Below are positions 1 to 11,599 of a DNA stretch of 64,000 bases, piece by piece (within the stretch, counting starts at the first letter, position 1; each line of letters begins with the position of its first letter). A model generated the notes under the pieces. That model was not told the origin of the DNA, did no database searches, and saw only the letters and a program-made list of their open reading frames with translations. The position numbers and the translations under genes are program-made. This DNA comes from Cavia porcellus (lineage: Eukaryota > Chordata > Mammalia > Rodentia > Caviidae), in the NCBI RefSeq assembly GCF_034190915.1, contig NW_026947507.1:36047501-36111500 (forward strand). Reading direction: 5' to 3'.

Positions 1-639
1 GGGGCAGCTAGGATCAGCCGTGGGGCAGGGAACGAAATTAATTTTCAGTCCCCAGGGTGACAGTTGGTAGCCGAGCAGCCAGGACTACATAGAGCTGGAG
101 AGAATGGAGCAGGCTCCCTCCGGGGGGAGTTACTGAACTCCCAAAGGACTGGTGAGGAAGAAAAGAGGGGGAGAGGGAGACGGGCGAGAGAGTCTTTATT
201 GGCAATCCCATCACTGGCATGCAATGGACATTTTCCTGCTGGAGATTTTGCCTCTCCCTGATTTCTCTTCCGAATATTTAATTTCAGACTCTTGCCCTCC
301 ACCTCCAAAGAAGCAACCCCTAGAAATGAGAAGAGCTGAGTTTCTTTTTTTCTGTCTTCTTCCTACCTGTTGTATGGCGGCAAGAAATTGCTTTGCAAAA
401 AGGCCTTGCTCTAGTTACGTGACAAACGTGGTGTGTTTCCGGCTCCAAAGACCAAAGAGCACCCACATCCCAAAGTCTTGTCCAAAGCCAGGGATAAAGG
501 AGAAAGCTTTGGTCGACTTTCCCTTTCAAGTAGTTGGGAAATGAACAGCAGTTTAAAACACCCCAGTGCCACCCAACCAGCAAGAGCCTAGAAAAATCTG
601 TTTTCCAGCCCGTACTTGGTTCCAGCAGAGTCTTTTGTG
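1..639. other. Unique noncoding DNA
   Basis: No repeat, exon or splice structure is recognised. Overlapping short frames on both strands show no family motif. Confidence 0.4.
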
Positions 640-1245
640 AGTGTGAAGAAAATATGAATTATGGTTCCTAGCCATGCAAAGTCCTCACTATAAAAAAAGA
701 AAGAGAAAAAAAGAATCAAAGAAAATTCTGCATGTTTCCATTTCATTTGCTCACGTGTTTAAATACACAGCAGCCTAAATTTTCCATGTCCTGAGCAATT
801 AACAATTAAAAAAGAAAGAAGCCTGGAAGATGAGGGCAACATTGGAGAAACGAAAAGCGCTCAGATGGAAATGTGTGTTAATGCGATCACGTCTCTAACA
901 CTGCGCGCTGCAATCCCGGTCCTTCTTGAAGACAGGAGCGGGGTCTCAGCAAAGGAACAGGGCATCATTAGCACAGTCAGATCTCTGTGTCTCAGCCCAC
1001 AGCAATTACCACCTGGGAGCCCACGGCGCTTTCATTACGGAGATGTAAGGGGGCGCTTACACGGAGCCCCTATATTGAGCTGAAACAAGCATTTTCTGCA
1101 CTAAGGACCCCAGCTTTGTTTCAATATGTAATTGCTTTGATTTGGGTTCACATGGGACATGGCGACTTCATGACTAAGAATTAGATTAGTCAATAAATTT
1201 GCTACTTTTATGAATCATTTGTCAGCTTTCATCTTAGTTCTTTCC
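640..1245. other. Candidate conserved noncoding element
   Basis: This is non-repetitive, A/T-rich DNA with intact-looking factor-binding words such as GAGCAATTAACAATTAA near 790-810, TCACGTGTTTAAATA near 750, and ATTAGATTAGTCAATAAATTTGC near 1,180. The texture (no SINEs, no simple decay, homeobox- and E-box-like words) resembles deeply conserved enhancers. Conservation itself cannot be seen from one sequence. Confidence 0.3.
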
Positions 1246-2435
1246 CACACGGGTCTCAACGGCGTAACAGATTTCTTTTTTCCCCTGGCGAGGGCCAGTG
1301 AAATAGCCCTTCGAGGCCACCTGTTCTGGGAATAATTGGCTTCTGGGGGTAGGATGAAATCAGTGGATGCAAACAGGAAGCCTGCTTCCTGCTTTGCTAC
1401 TCCACGCTCAAGGAGGTCAGAGCTGGGTGCCGGAAAGGGTTGATTGCAAAGTCCTTATACTTACTGAAAGCTTTTCACTATTAAAACTCCTTAACATCTA
1501 CTAATTCAAGACCCTGGGAGCAAGGAAGGTACCCTTCTGCCCAGATCACCTCAGTGCTCATTGCTTGGGCTCAGTGAATGGTGGCCCAAATCTATGGAAG
1601 GCTCTGAGCAGAAATTTGTCAGATGAAGGTAAAGAAACACTTTTTCTAGGCCTTAGGAGCAGTTGAGACTGACAGATGAGCAAATGGCTGGAGATGTATC
1701 TCCACTGGGCAACAAACCAATTGCCTTAAAAAAAAAACAAAAACTGGTGATAGTTCAGATAGCAAAGATAACAATCCCTCCCCAACACCAGAATCCAAAG
1801 ACTGTAACAAACACTCACAAAAGAGAAGAAATTATGGTGGCTCCACACAACAAAGTCAATGGCTACCATGTCACACACAGATGAGTGGTATCACAGTCTT
1901 TCTCATCCAATGCATGAGTCCAAGTGCTAGAGACTGGGAGATAGGCCTTCCCTTTGGGAATTGACTGGGTTACCAAGTGGTGCTGAGATCGCCAGCACAC
2001 TGGGTGAGGGCAGCACTTTGCAGGGTTCATGGTCCAGGATATTTCCACCTATGGGGCTCTAGTTTCCTTAGGAGATGGAACGTGACTTATGTGTCCCTGC
2101 ATGTCATAGGATGACTCTTTTTCAAGAGGGCTTGATGGATACACATTCATGCTCTATTTGAACCTTTGCACTTTTAGGGCCTGATGCACCCTCCTCCTAC
2201 ACAACCAGCACAGGCTCGGGCCTTACAGGGGAAAGGGCAGAAGACAGTGACACTGCAGGAGAGACCAGTCTCAGGACAGCCCTCAGTGGAAATGGATTTG
2301 TACCTGTGCCGGTGACACCCAGCGATGTAAACACCCCCATCAACGGCCTAGGAAAAGCAGGAGAATGATCAGAGGCTGGGCTCTCGGGAAGCAGAGGGGT
2401 TAATGTCTTTCCTCCTGCTTTTCACTTAGGGAGTT
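1246..2435. other. Unique noncoding DNA
   Basis: I see no gene, RNA or recognisable repeat, only short chance frames. Confidence 0.4.
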
Positions 2436-2439
2436 TGAA

Positions 2440-2610
2440 TTCTCCATCAAGTGATTTGTCAGGATTGTTGTGTATTTACTGTAATTACAGAACATCAAGT
2501 GCGCTTTGACGTAATTACCATAAATATGTGTAAAGACATTATAACGTGTAATTATGTCATATAATTCTTTAATAAGGCATGCAGATGAAAAATCACTCTG
2601 CACATGCTCA
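2440..2610. promoter_or_regulatory. Candidate enhancer with clustered homeodomain-type sites
   Basis: GTAATTA words occur at 2,481, 2,511 and 2,548 within 75 bases, with further ATAATT and TTTAAT words and an ACGTAATTA overlap. The stretch is AT-rich, free of SINEs and bounded by ordinary sequence. Clustered TAATTA cores are typical of homeodomain-bound enhancers. Function is inferred. Confidence 0.3.
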
Positions 2611-2619
2611 CTTCTTTTC

Positions 2620-3380
2620 TACTGAAGGTTTTATTTCCTCCCTTTCTCCTCTCCTTCCCTATCTTCAAATTACAGGGACAGTTTTTCCTATTGAGGACTG
2701 ATTAGCAGAAGAGTGAGGTTAGAAAGTGTGTGTGCGTGTGTGTGCATGCAAGTGTGTGGGAGCAAGAACGCACACGTAGAGAAAGACAGAGAGAGAAAGA
2801 CAGAGAGGGAAAAGAAAGGCACTTTCCCACCCAGAAGTTATCATAGTCCAGATGTGAATGGCACATCTGTCTGGCATTGGTGTCCTCATTGCTGGTGGTG
2901 ATGAAGTCTATGACCTGGGATCAACCCCTTCTCCTCATCTGGCATTGGCTGGGGTGACCTGTGTCCCACAAGGTGAGTGTGTCCATGCATGGCCACTTCC
3001 TTGTCACTGAGGGCCATCTGCTTTGTTGACACAGAGCTCCCGAGAGGAACACTGTGGAGAGAGCTTTGTAAAGATTTGGACAACAGGGAAATGCCCCCAG
3101 GTGGGGTCAGTAGGAGTTTTCTAGCAGTTTAGTTGGGCCGGCTTGTCACAGAGATGGAAACAGACTTAAAAGTCCTTAGCTATGGGCTCTGTGTTGAGAT
3201 GGACAGGTCCATAGTTCCTCTGCCACCCGCAGGCCTTGTAGAGGCCTGGCAACCCTAAGATCTAGAATGCTATCAACATAATAGCTTGAAATTTTATGTT
3301 CCCAGGACTGAGAGTTAACTCAAACAAGAAAAAAGTGCTCTAATGAATGGGGAAGGCCTTCCCAGTAATGATACCAAGAA
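2620..3380. other. Unique noncoding DNA with a short GT-rich stretch
   Basis: A GTGTGTGCGTGTGTGTGC stretch lies at about 2,727-2,757 and a GA-rich AGAGAGAAAGACAGAG run at about 2,779-2,815. Nothing else is recognised. Confidence 0.4.
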
Positions 3381-3384
3381 AGAA

Positions 3385-3920
3385 ATCATAAAGAAGATTG
3401 ACTGATTAGACTATGCAAAAATGTACACTTTTCCTACATAAAAATACTGTAAGTCTGGTAAAAAGCAAACAAAAGACTAAGAAACTATTTGCAATATTCA
3501 TGACAGAGGAAATAATACTCTTAATGTGTTAAAAAAAAAAGTTCTGATGGACTATTAAGAAAAGTCTGGGTAGAGAAAAGAGGCAACAGTGAATAGAAAA
3601 ATCACAAAATAATTACAAATGACCAAAAAGCATATGAAGAAAAACCAACTTAATTCACAACCCATGAGGGAGATATTATTTTCACCTATCAAGTTAGTAA
3701 TTATTTTAGTAAACTACAATGTACAACGTTGGTGAAGGGTTGACCGTATAGTGTAGAAACTGGTTTAACTTTCTTGGAGACAACTTGACAATAAATATCA
3801 AAAACCTTGAAAAGGTGAATTGCCTTTGACCTATTGATTTTTTTTCTAGCATCTTATCCTGAATAATTAAAAATGTAGTCAGAGATTTAGGTCTAAGTCT
3901 AAAAAAAATTTTTAACTCTA
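3385..3920 (+). repeat. Old L1 (LINE-1) fragment
   Basis: The text reads like an eroded L1 ORF2 3' part: the ATGCAAAAATGTACACTTTTCC, GCAATATTCATGACAGAGG and AAAAAGCATATGAAG words are in the usual order. Stops are frequent, so it is dead. Confidence 0.6.
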
Positions 3921-4084
3921 TTTATAATGATGAAGGGGAAGAATTCTCTGGGAACAATCTAGTGCCAAAAAAAGGGTTAAATTGGTCTTGCTCCCCTGCC
4001 CAAGGGAAGGGTGAATTGGTTAAAGTGTGGTAGGCTCATACCGCACTTTAAATCTATTCAATTATTGCATATGATAGGTGACAT

Positions 4085-4480
4085 TCTTACTGTAGCGAAA
4101 TTCACAGTAGCCAAAATACGAAACCTGCCTGGGTGCCCATCAACAACAGATGAATGGATAAAGAAAATGTAATACACACCAGAGTATTACTCAGCCATAA
4201 AAAAAAATGGAATTATGTAATTTGTGAGAAATTGAATGGAAATGGACATCATGGAGTGAAATGAACTGGACTCAGACATCTAAGTATGGCAAGTTTTTTC
4301 CCTACTATGTGGAATCTAAAGAAAAGCTGATATGAAAGTCTTATTAGGCAAAAGGAAGGGAGTGAGGAAGAGGGAAAGGGCATGTGATGTCAGGTAATGG
4401 GGGATGGATACGATGTGTTACACGCATGCATACAAATACCACATCGAGACCCACTGTTTTATAAAATAAACAGGCATTAA
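4085..4480 (+). repeat. L1 3' end (ORF2 tail and 3' UTR)
   Basis: It contains the diagnostic L1 order: ACAGTAGCCAAAATA, CATCAACAACAGATGAATGG, ATAAAGAAAATG, GAGTATTACTCAGCCATAAAA, then ATGTGGAATCTAAAGAAAAG. This is followed by a purine-rich GGAAGGGAGTGAGGAAGAGG 3' UTR-like segment and ACCACATCGAGACCCACTG. Confidence 0.85.
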
Positions 4481-4782
4481 TCAAAGTATATTTATAAAAG
4501 AAGAATATTTGGAAAGAAGAAATGAAGGTATTTAAAAATGATAGATAAGGATTTGATGACATGAACTGATAAACTAATATGCATAAAAATACAGACCAAT
4601 ATATAATGTAAGGCGCAATTATAGACATAAAACTGGAGAAATTTATACCAACATATTACCACCAGTCATCTTTTAGTGTAGGAGGTACTTAATTATGTTT
4701 CTTTTGTTCTTTTTTTTCCTTTATAAAAATAATTAGATAGTCCAAAACTTTATAGTGAACATTTGGGCTACTTTTAAAAATG

Positions 4783-4829
4783 GTGCACGTGTGCATGCAT
4801 GTGTGTTTGTATGCGCGCACACACACGTG

Positions 4830-4880
<51 letters not shown>
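4783..4880. repeat. (CA)n/(GT)n microsatellite
   Basis: An alternating purine-pyrimidine block runs from GTGCACGTGTGCATGC into a long uninterrupted CA run from about 4,833 to 4,876. It is likely polymorphic and prone to Z-DNA. The small ORFs here are repeat translations. Confidence 0.97.
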
Positions 4881-4889
4881 TTTGGTTTA

Positions 4890-7800
4890 ATGCCCTTACC
4901 CATTCGGAGAGAATTCACAGCTTATAAAGAAGCCTCCACACTACCCAGGGCTCACTTCGCCTACTGCCTTTCACCCAGCCTCTTGCTCCGCACCACTCAT
5001 TCCAGAAACCTTGCCAGCCAGGGCCAAGTTTTTGAAGTCTTCACACCAGGAATGTAGGGGTAGATGCTCAGTGTATTTTAAGCAAGATTCAAAATCAGAA
5101 TTAGAGGCTAAGCTAGTGGGCCAGAGCTATTCTGGGTGATAGGCCCATGAATCCAGGACCAATGTGATGAATCCTTCACCTGAAGTCACAGGAGAACCCC
5201 AAATTGGAGGAGCTTTGGGAGCTGACTGTAGTGGGGTACAGAGTCTAGAACCAAAGAGGGGGGCAGAGGTAGGTTACTAAACCAAGCAGCCACAAGCTAA
5301 CAGCAAATTCTGAAGCTACCCTAATGAGATTGTCAGTCAGTCAGTCTGTCTGTCTCACTCAGCAGTGTTTAAGGCAGCACATGGATGGACCTAGGCAGCT
5401 GTGAGCCATGAAGATAAACAGTAGGTGATGTGCAGGTTGCCGGAGGGCAGCCATCTGTGAGAAGGACCTGACTGGTAGAGGCACCATGGTATACAGGGCA
5501 GCGTAGGACCGCACAGTAGAATTCTTCTAGGAGCCAGGCTTGAGGCATTTGCTCTTGATACTATTATGACAAGTGGAGATGTCCACGTCCCAGTGGAGAT
5601 GCCATCGCTGGTCAAAAGGGTATGATCTGGGAGTTGAGGTGGCAGAAGGAGTCATCCAGATTCTTGCGTTTCTTTTTATCACCTCAGATTTCTTTCTTCA
5701 GATGTTAGGCAGCAAAATAGCAAGGGCATCAGAGGAGTTTAAATGATTTTAGCAGTGAGGTCAAAGAAAGGAATTAGCCTGGATCCAATGAATGACCATT
5801 CAGGTAACTGCTTATGGTCAATTTCAAAACAAGAATGTTCTTCCTTTGCTGCCATTTTGGTAAACATAACAATAAAGGGTATAAGAAGTATGCCCTCAGT
5901 GGTAAAGGTTTAGCTTCGGCACCCATGGGAATGCATAGTATGTAAGTCACTCTGTCCTTCAGATTTCCAAGTGTGACCTCGTCTGTACTCCATTCACTAT
6001 CAGAGTATCTTCAGGAAGTGAGAAAGGAAGGATACACTCGTTTTGCAGATGAAATGACTCAGAGAAAATAACTGAAGCTTAAAAGCCTCATGTGAAGTAA
6101 ATCACAGAGCTACACAAAGAGGCCTGTCCTGTGGCCATCTGGTGCACAGCTCCATCTAGAAGGTGGTATTCACGTGTCCCCGTGATACCCAAGCATCAGT
6201 GAATACAAGCCAACTCCAAATTGTCATAGACCAGCTCATTCCTACCATCAACTCGAACTTTTGTGCTTAGGCTGATGAAAGCCCAGATGAGGAAGGAAAC
6301 TGAGACAGTGGCCGCTTTCAGAGAAACCCATTGCATGGCCAGCAGACTCCCCAAGAACCCATGCCCAGCGGAGAGACCAAGATGGGCAGAGCCAGTGACA
6401 TATTATGTCCTGAGTTCATTCGGTTGGAAGGAAGTCAGGTAACTTAGGTTGGAATGCCATCTATTTTCTTCAGTGCAGCGGGAACCTGACTGCTGAGGGG
6501 ATCAATTCAAACCAAAGCCAGCAGGGACACCCCAGTAGAACCCAGGCACCCTTTCTGCCCAGCTGAGAGGAGGCTTGGGACCTGTCTAGCAGAACAGTGG
6601 GGCCGGGGTAGATGGACATGGCAGCAGGGAACACTCCTCCATAGAATACCTTCATCAATTCCAGGGTAGCTGAGGTTCAAGAGACTATTGAAAGCTCCAC
6701 CCAGTTTGGGACTCTGCACTCCTTGACATGGCATTTGAAGTCCCTTTGGCCTCCATCTGGCCTCATCTCCTATTCTGTTCCTCTGTGTACTTTTCAGTTT
6801 GGACCCTACCAGTCAGCATCCCCTTTCCTAAAGCATCCACAACTCCAATGTCTCTAGCCCCTCGCCACCTTTAAAAAGCACCTATTCTCTCTCTTTTTTT
6901 TTTAGTACATAAGGTTTACACTCCTTGTGTGGACTGGAGACATGCGCATATCACATCTTAGTCCACTTTTTTATCGCCTTTTCCTCCCTTTCCTCCATCC
7001 TTTGATCTCCTTCCTATTGGAGAAAGACCTCCGTACTTCATGTTATCCTTTAGTTTGCTCTTCATTCACAGTTTTGATTTCTCTCCCATTCTTAAGTGTA
7101 CCATTAAGTAGCCTTCCCTGTGCTCAGACTGCTGTGCAGCAGTTTTGGTTCATCTTGCAAAACCAAAACTCTGCGCTTGGTAAAAATTCCACACTCTTTC
7201 TTCTGCATGGCCTTGGACAACCACACTTCCACTCTCTCCAGCAATGTGACTTTTCTAGGTGCTTCACATGAGCGGAATACAGTATTTGTCTTTTTGTGAC
7301 TGGCCTAGCATCATGTCCTCAAGGGCCCCCTGTATGGTGACTTGGGTCAGAATGGCCCCTTGTTTAAGATTGAAGGTTCTTCCACTCCGCAGACAGACCT
7401 CATCTCACTCTGTCCTCTATCTTGTTGATTCTGTCAACATCTGACTCCATCCCTAAACCCAGGTTGTGTCCTTCATGAAGCTGTCCCAAGCCCCTCCTCA
7501 CAGGGAGTCACCCACGAAGACCTTCTGAAGTCGTGTTCTATGCCGGGCACCATGCTGGCCAACAGACACGCAGGACAGTCTCTCCCTCACAGCACTGCCA
7601 GGCTCAGCTTCCTGACCAAACCCTGGTGACTCTGTGACAACCCTGGCTGTCCTGCTGCCACGAGGTTTGCCTACTGGTCTCCACATTAGTTGTCTCCTTT
7701 GTAAGCTCTCAGGACCCCTGGGGCCCAGCACAGTGCATGGAATATAGGCACTATATTTGGAAGAGAATTAAATCTGCACCCCTTGGAATGCGGTTGAGGC

Positions 7801-8185
7801 ACAGGAAGGCTAGTTTAACTACTTCATGTCTACATAGTGAATGAAGAGATGCAGCAAGCAAACACAGAAAGCAGAGAAAGCAAACTGTGCCCACCACATT
7901 CTTCTGCTGGACTGGCATTGGCAAGACTTGATGTCAATTACATTTGGCAGAAACTCATTGGAGAATCTTTTTAACACTTGACAAGGCACTTGATCTCGGG
8001 GTCTCTAATATCAGGCATCTATTTTCTGTTATAGAGTCTCCTAGGCCATCTAGGTTCTGAATTTTCTTGGGTCCAAAAGATGTCAGCTTGATTAAAAGGA
8101 AATACTGAGAACTAAGAGCTTCTCTTGAAAGAACAGGGTTGGGTGGGAGTGGTGGTTCCAGAATATTTCATAACCTAGGCACGCT
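4890..8185. other. Unique noncoding DNA with faint old repeat traces
   Basis: No exon or active repeat is recognised. CAGTCAGTCAGTCTGTCTGTCTC at 5,336-5,358 is a short tetranucleotide run. The stretch at about 7,660-7,760, ending in TGTAAGCTCTCAGGACCCC and GGAATATAGGCAC, resembles an L2 3' end. Confidence 0.4.
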
Positions 8186-8187
8186 CC

Positions 8188-8367
8188 TTTTTTTTGAAAG
8201 ATACTAGAGATTGAATCCAGGATTTTTGCACTGAGCTACATCCACAACCATTTTCAATAGTTTTTGAGACAGTCTCACTAAATTGCTAAGATGCCCAGGT
8301 TGGGTGAACTCATGATCCTCAGTTTCCCACAGTGCTGGAATTACAGGCATGCACCACCACACCTGGC
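8188..8367 (-). repeat. B1+ID-type dimeric SINE
   Basis: In reverse orientation the left half is ID-like (TAGAGATTGAATCCAGG, GAGCTACATCC) and the right half is B1 (TTTTTGAGACAGTCTC ... GCTGGAATTACAGGCATGCACCACC). The A-rich linker appears as TTTTCAATAG. Confidence 0.85.
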
Positions 8368-8963
8368 TTTCTAGACTTAATCTTTCACTCTGGTGAAAGC
8401 CTTGGGAGTGATTTGTTAGGAGCCTTTAGCCAGTGTGGAGTTGGTTTGGGAAGCAGTAACGGTCATTTTCTCCATTCCCAACAATCTGAAGCCGAAACGA
8501 ATCTCTTCTAGATGTTTAGCTAAGAGCCGAGTGGGGAGCTAGAAGACTAGGGCACCTAAGGGGTGGCATTGGTTCTGATGGGAATCACAGGGGACAGGGG
8601 CACAGCAGGAACCAAGCAGAATGGCCTGGAGAGAGGCCTGGGGCTTGGGTAGCAGGAGGGGGTAAGGAAAGTCACAGGAGATGGCCAGCGTGGACTGGCT
8701 GGCTAGAAAGGAAGGTTAAAGCAGGAGTAAAGTGAGACATATGGTCAGCACAGGGACTGACCTGGGCTTTCTTATGTGACCCATGGAGCACTGTGGCAAG
8801 ACTTTGAAGAGGAGGCTGGGGCAGTTTGGAAAGGTTAGAATAGCAGCGATGCCTTAGACAGGCTGGGCAGGATCCCCAGGGAACGGTGGTGGCCAGTTTT
8901 CTGTGTCACTTATAGTGAGGGTACGGAACCTGGAGATTCAACCACATTTGCCTTTTTACCAGA

Positions 8964-9551
8964 ATGGCACCAAAAAGCAAAAAAGGGAGCTCTTGCCCCT
9001 CCTAAAAGTGAAGCAAAAGCAAAGCCTTTAGGGCCAGAGATTTAGCTCAGTGGCGTAAGCCTCTGCCTAGCAAGGGTGAGATCATGAATTCAATCCCCGG
9101 TACTGAAAAAAAAAAAAAAAAAAGCAAAGGCTTTGAAGGCCAAGACAGCAAAACTGAGAGGTGCCCACAGCCACTCACAGAAAGAGAAGATCTGCGTATC
9201 ACACACCTTCTGGTTGCTCTGCTGGAACCTCAGCACTTTGGGTAGAGCAGAGGGCATATCACATACTTGACCACGCTGCCAGCGAGCACTGCCCACCATG
9301 AAGTCTGCCGTGAGGAAGACGGAACACAGCACCCTTGCGTGCACTGCTGATGTCAAGGCCAACAGGCATCAGTTCAACAGACTACAGAGAAGCTCAGTGA
9401 CACAGACATGGACAAGTTCAATACTCTGATCAGTCCTGACAGAAAAGGCGTGTGATTGGCTCCTCCAGATTCTGATGCTTTGGATGTCACCAAAACAATG
9501 GGGTTTAATCTACTGGTTAACCCTAAATGCACACTTTTCTCACCATTAAAA
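8964..9551 (+). pseudogene. RPL23A: Processed RPL23A pseudogene, interrupted by a SINE
   Basis: Ribosomal protein L23A (uL23) is a large-subunit protein. The copy begins ATGGCACCAAAAAGCAAAAA and continues into the lysine/alanine-rich N-terminus. It passes through a segment matching the conserved DVKANKHQ region (GATGTCAAGGCCAACAGGCATCAG at about 9,350), reaches the C-terminal DALDV segment (GATGCTTTGGATGTC), and ends in the RPL23A 3' UTR with CACCATTAAAAG. It has no introns, several frameshifts and substitutions, and a SINE at 9,031-9,121 splitting the N-terminal coding part. It is a retrocopy with no coding capacity. The parent identity is firm; the exact ends are approximate. Confidence 0.9.
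9031..9121 (+). repeat. ID-type SINE inside the RPL23A pseudogene
   Basis: It reads GGGCCAGAGATTTAGCTCAG, then a CCCCGGTACTG 3' box and poly(A). It is flanked by a near-perfect target-site duplication AAAAGCAAAGCCTTT (9,015-9,029) and AAAAGCAAAGGCTTT (9,120-9,134), so it inserted after the retrocopy. Confidence 0.93.
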
Positions 9552-9559
9552 GAGAACAG

Positions 9560-9838
9560 TGAAGATGGATTTGAAGGTGGCTGCCCTGGTATCCTTTAGA
9601 GGTGATTAATGTCCATAACCATCTGACTTTAACAGAAGTGACCTGGGATCATCTGAGTATGCCTGATTCATCAGTGAAGTCTCCCAGAAGAAGAAATGAG
9701 ACCCGTGGACTGCCTGGTCCTCCTGGTGCCTACTCATGGATTAGGGACTTGCCTTGCCAGTCCCCTCAATAAATCTCAGATCTGCCACCTACTGGCTGTG
9801 TTCATCTGGTCGCACCCTGACTAATACAGAGACACATC
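9560..9838 (-). repeat. Old LTR-like remnant
   Basis: The end reads CAATAAATCTCAGATCTGCC, then CCCTGACTAATACAG, the kind of terminus seen in old mammalian LTRs in reverse. The family is not assigned. Confidence 0.45.
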
Positions 9839-10187
9839 ACTAAGTGATGGCTTAGGGTAGAGTAAGAGGGCTGTCAATACTGATTGTACCAAAGTTTACA
9901 TGAACATCACCCATGGAAGATGATGGAAGCTTTAGGAGGTGGGAGCTACTTAGGTCTTGGGGTGTCAAAGGGGATTGGCAGGCCTGGTACCTTCTTCTCC
10001 CTCTCTGCTTCCTGGCCATGAGGTGAGCAGATTACTGCGTTACGTGCCCACCAGACACCCAAAGTGATAGATCTGCCTCATCTTGGGCTGGAGGCTCCAA
10101 AACTATGAGCCAAAATAAATCTTTTTCTTTATGAGTTAGCCTTTTCAGGTGTTTCATTATGACAGAAAGCTGATTAGAATAGATGGA
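9839..10187 (-). repeat. MaLR-type LTR remnant
   Basis: Typical reverse MaLR words in order: GGAGGTGGGAGC, TCTCTGCTTCCTGGCCATGAGGTGAGCAG, GAGCCAAAATAAATC, then TATGAGTTAGCCTTTTCAGG and CAGAAAGCTGATTAGAATA. Confidence 0.75.
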
Positions 10188-10189
10188 GG

Positions 10190-11570
10190 GAGGAGAAAGG
10201 AAAGACCAAGACACACTGGTTAGACAGAAGGGTCTGGAGAGAGCAGAGCCCAAGGCTGGCTGAGCAGTGGTGCCCTGGAGTTACAGGCAGGAGCTGGTGT
10301 TCCCACTCTCAAAGTCCTCCTAATCATCCAAGTATCTCAACCTATGGGGCTTGGAACAATATGATCTGTCAAGATGTCTTCTGGCTACTCTGACTCCAGA
10401 TGACAGCCAATTCTCTACAAGTACATTGTCTTCAGTCAAAAGTGGGCTTTTCCTCCTAAATGGAGTAGATATATTTTCTTTCCCTCCAAGACCGAATATA
10501 GAGTCAATGGGTTTCTTTGAGGGTTTCGAACACTAAAGGAAGGGATGGAGTCAAACTCTACAAGATCTCAAACACAGAGAGATTAATCAGCTGAAGAGGA
10601 GCCAGAGGTACAGGCATATCACATAGAAGTGAGGATTCTGGCAATATTTCTAATAATTAGCACTACCCTGGACAGACACTACGCTAGGAGCGTACACAGT
10701 CATGAGCTGTTAAGCTCCCCAAGAACTCTGGTATCCATCCAGTTTATACAGATGAAGATATCAGAGTTTCAAAAGCCACATCCTTTAACTGGTTGCCATG
10801 GTAGAGACAGGGTGGGTCCAGGAACACCAGGCATCTGGCTCAAAAGGGCTCCACCTGTATGGCACTACATCTCAGGGTGATGTTTCCCCCACCTGCCTGC
10901 CACTGGTGCAAAGGAAGCTGTGTCACCTGACTCTCTAGGAAAGCGACTGTCACAGGTTTCTCAAACACACTGTCTTCCGCAGGGCATTTCTCTGTGACAG
11001 ACTTTTACCACCTCCTGCCTGGATCCCTGCAGGAGCCTCTTGAGGCACCCAACCCACCCTCCTCCCAGCCACCAGCAGGATCTGCTGAGAGTCTACCTGA
11101 GCCCTAATCTCGCCCCCACTCCAGCCCTCAGGCCTGGCCCAGGTTGCACCAGGGCTCCCACTTGCTCCCTACAGCTCCTTTCTCCATGCTGTGTAATTGT
11201 GATAACATCAGTTCTCACTTATAATCAGACCAGGTGTCACCTCCTCCAAGAAACCCTTCCTCATTGGACATAGTACCCAAATAGCACTGACCCCTCCCTG
11301 CCCAGCTAAGAGGTCTGAGCTCGCTTTGTAACGTTTTCAGCAGATTTTCTTGTGTACTGGATGCTAAGTACACCTCCCCCAAGCTCTCAGCACATTAAGA
11401 CAGGCACTGCCTGACTTCTGCCCCTAACCCAGTCCCGGGCAGACAGAAGGTTCAACCACCCCTCAGCCCACTGTGGAAAGCTTGGGGTTCTGTCCCGGGC
11501 TGGATTCCATCTCCACATCCACATTCGTCCCGTGCCTCAGTTTCCCCCCTGGGAGAAGGTGGGGGAAGGG
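10190..11570. other. Unique noncoding DNA with a MIR-like trace
   Basis: About 10,640-10,800 resembles an eroded MIR/L2 (ACTACGCTAGGAGCGTACACAG, CAGATGAAGATATCAGAG). The remainder is unique, with no gene seen. Confidence 0.4.
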
Positions 11571-11599
11571 TGAAGAGGGAGCCCGAGGAATCTCAATCG

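Noticed and set aside
4689..5057. Cys/Val or His/Thr-rich small proteins
   Set aside because: Translations of the CA/GT microsatellite.
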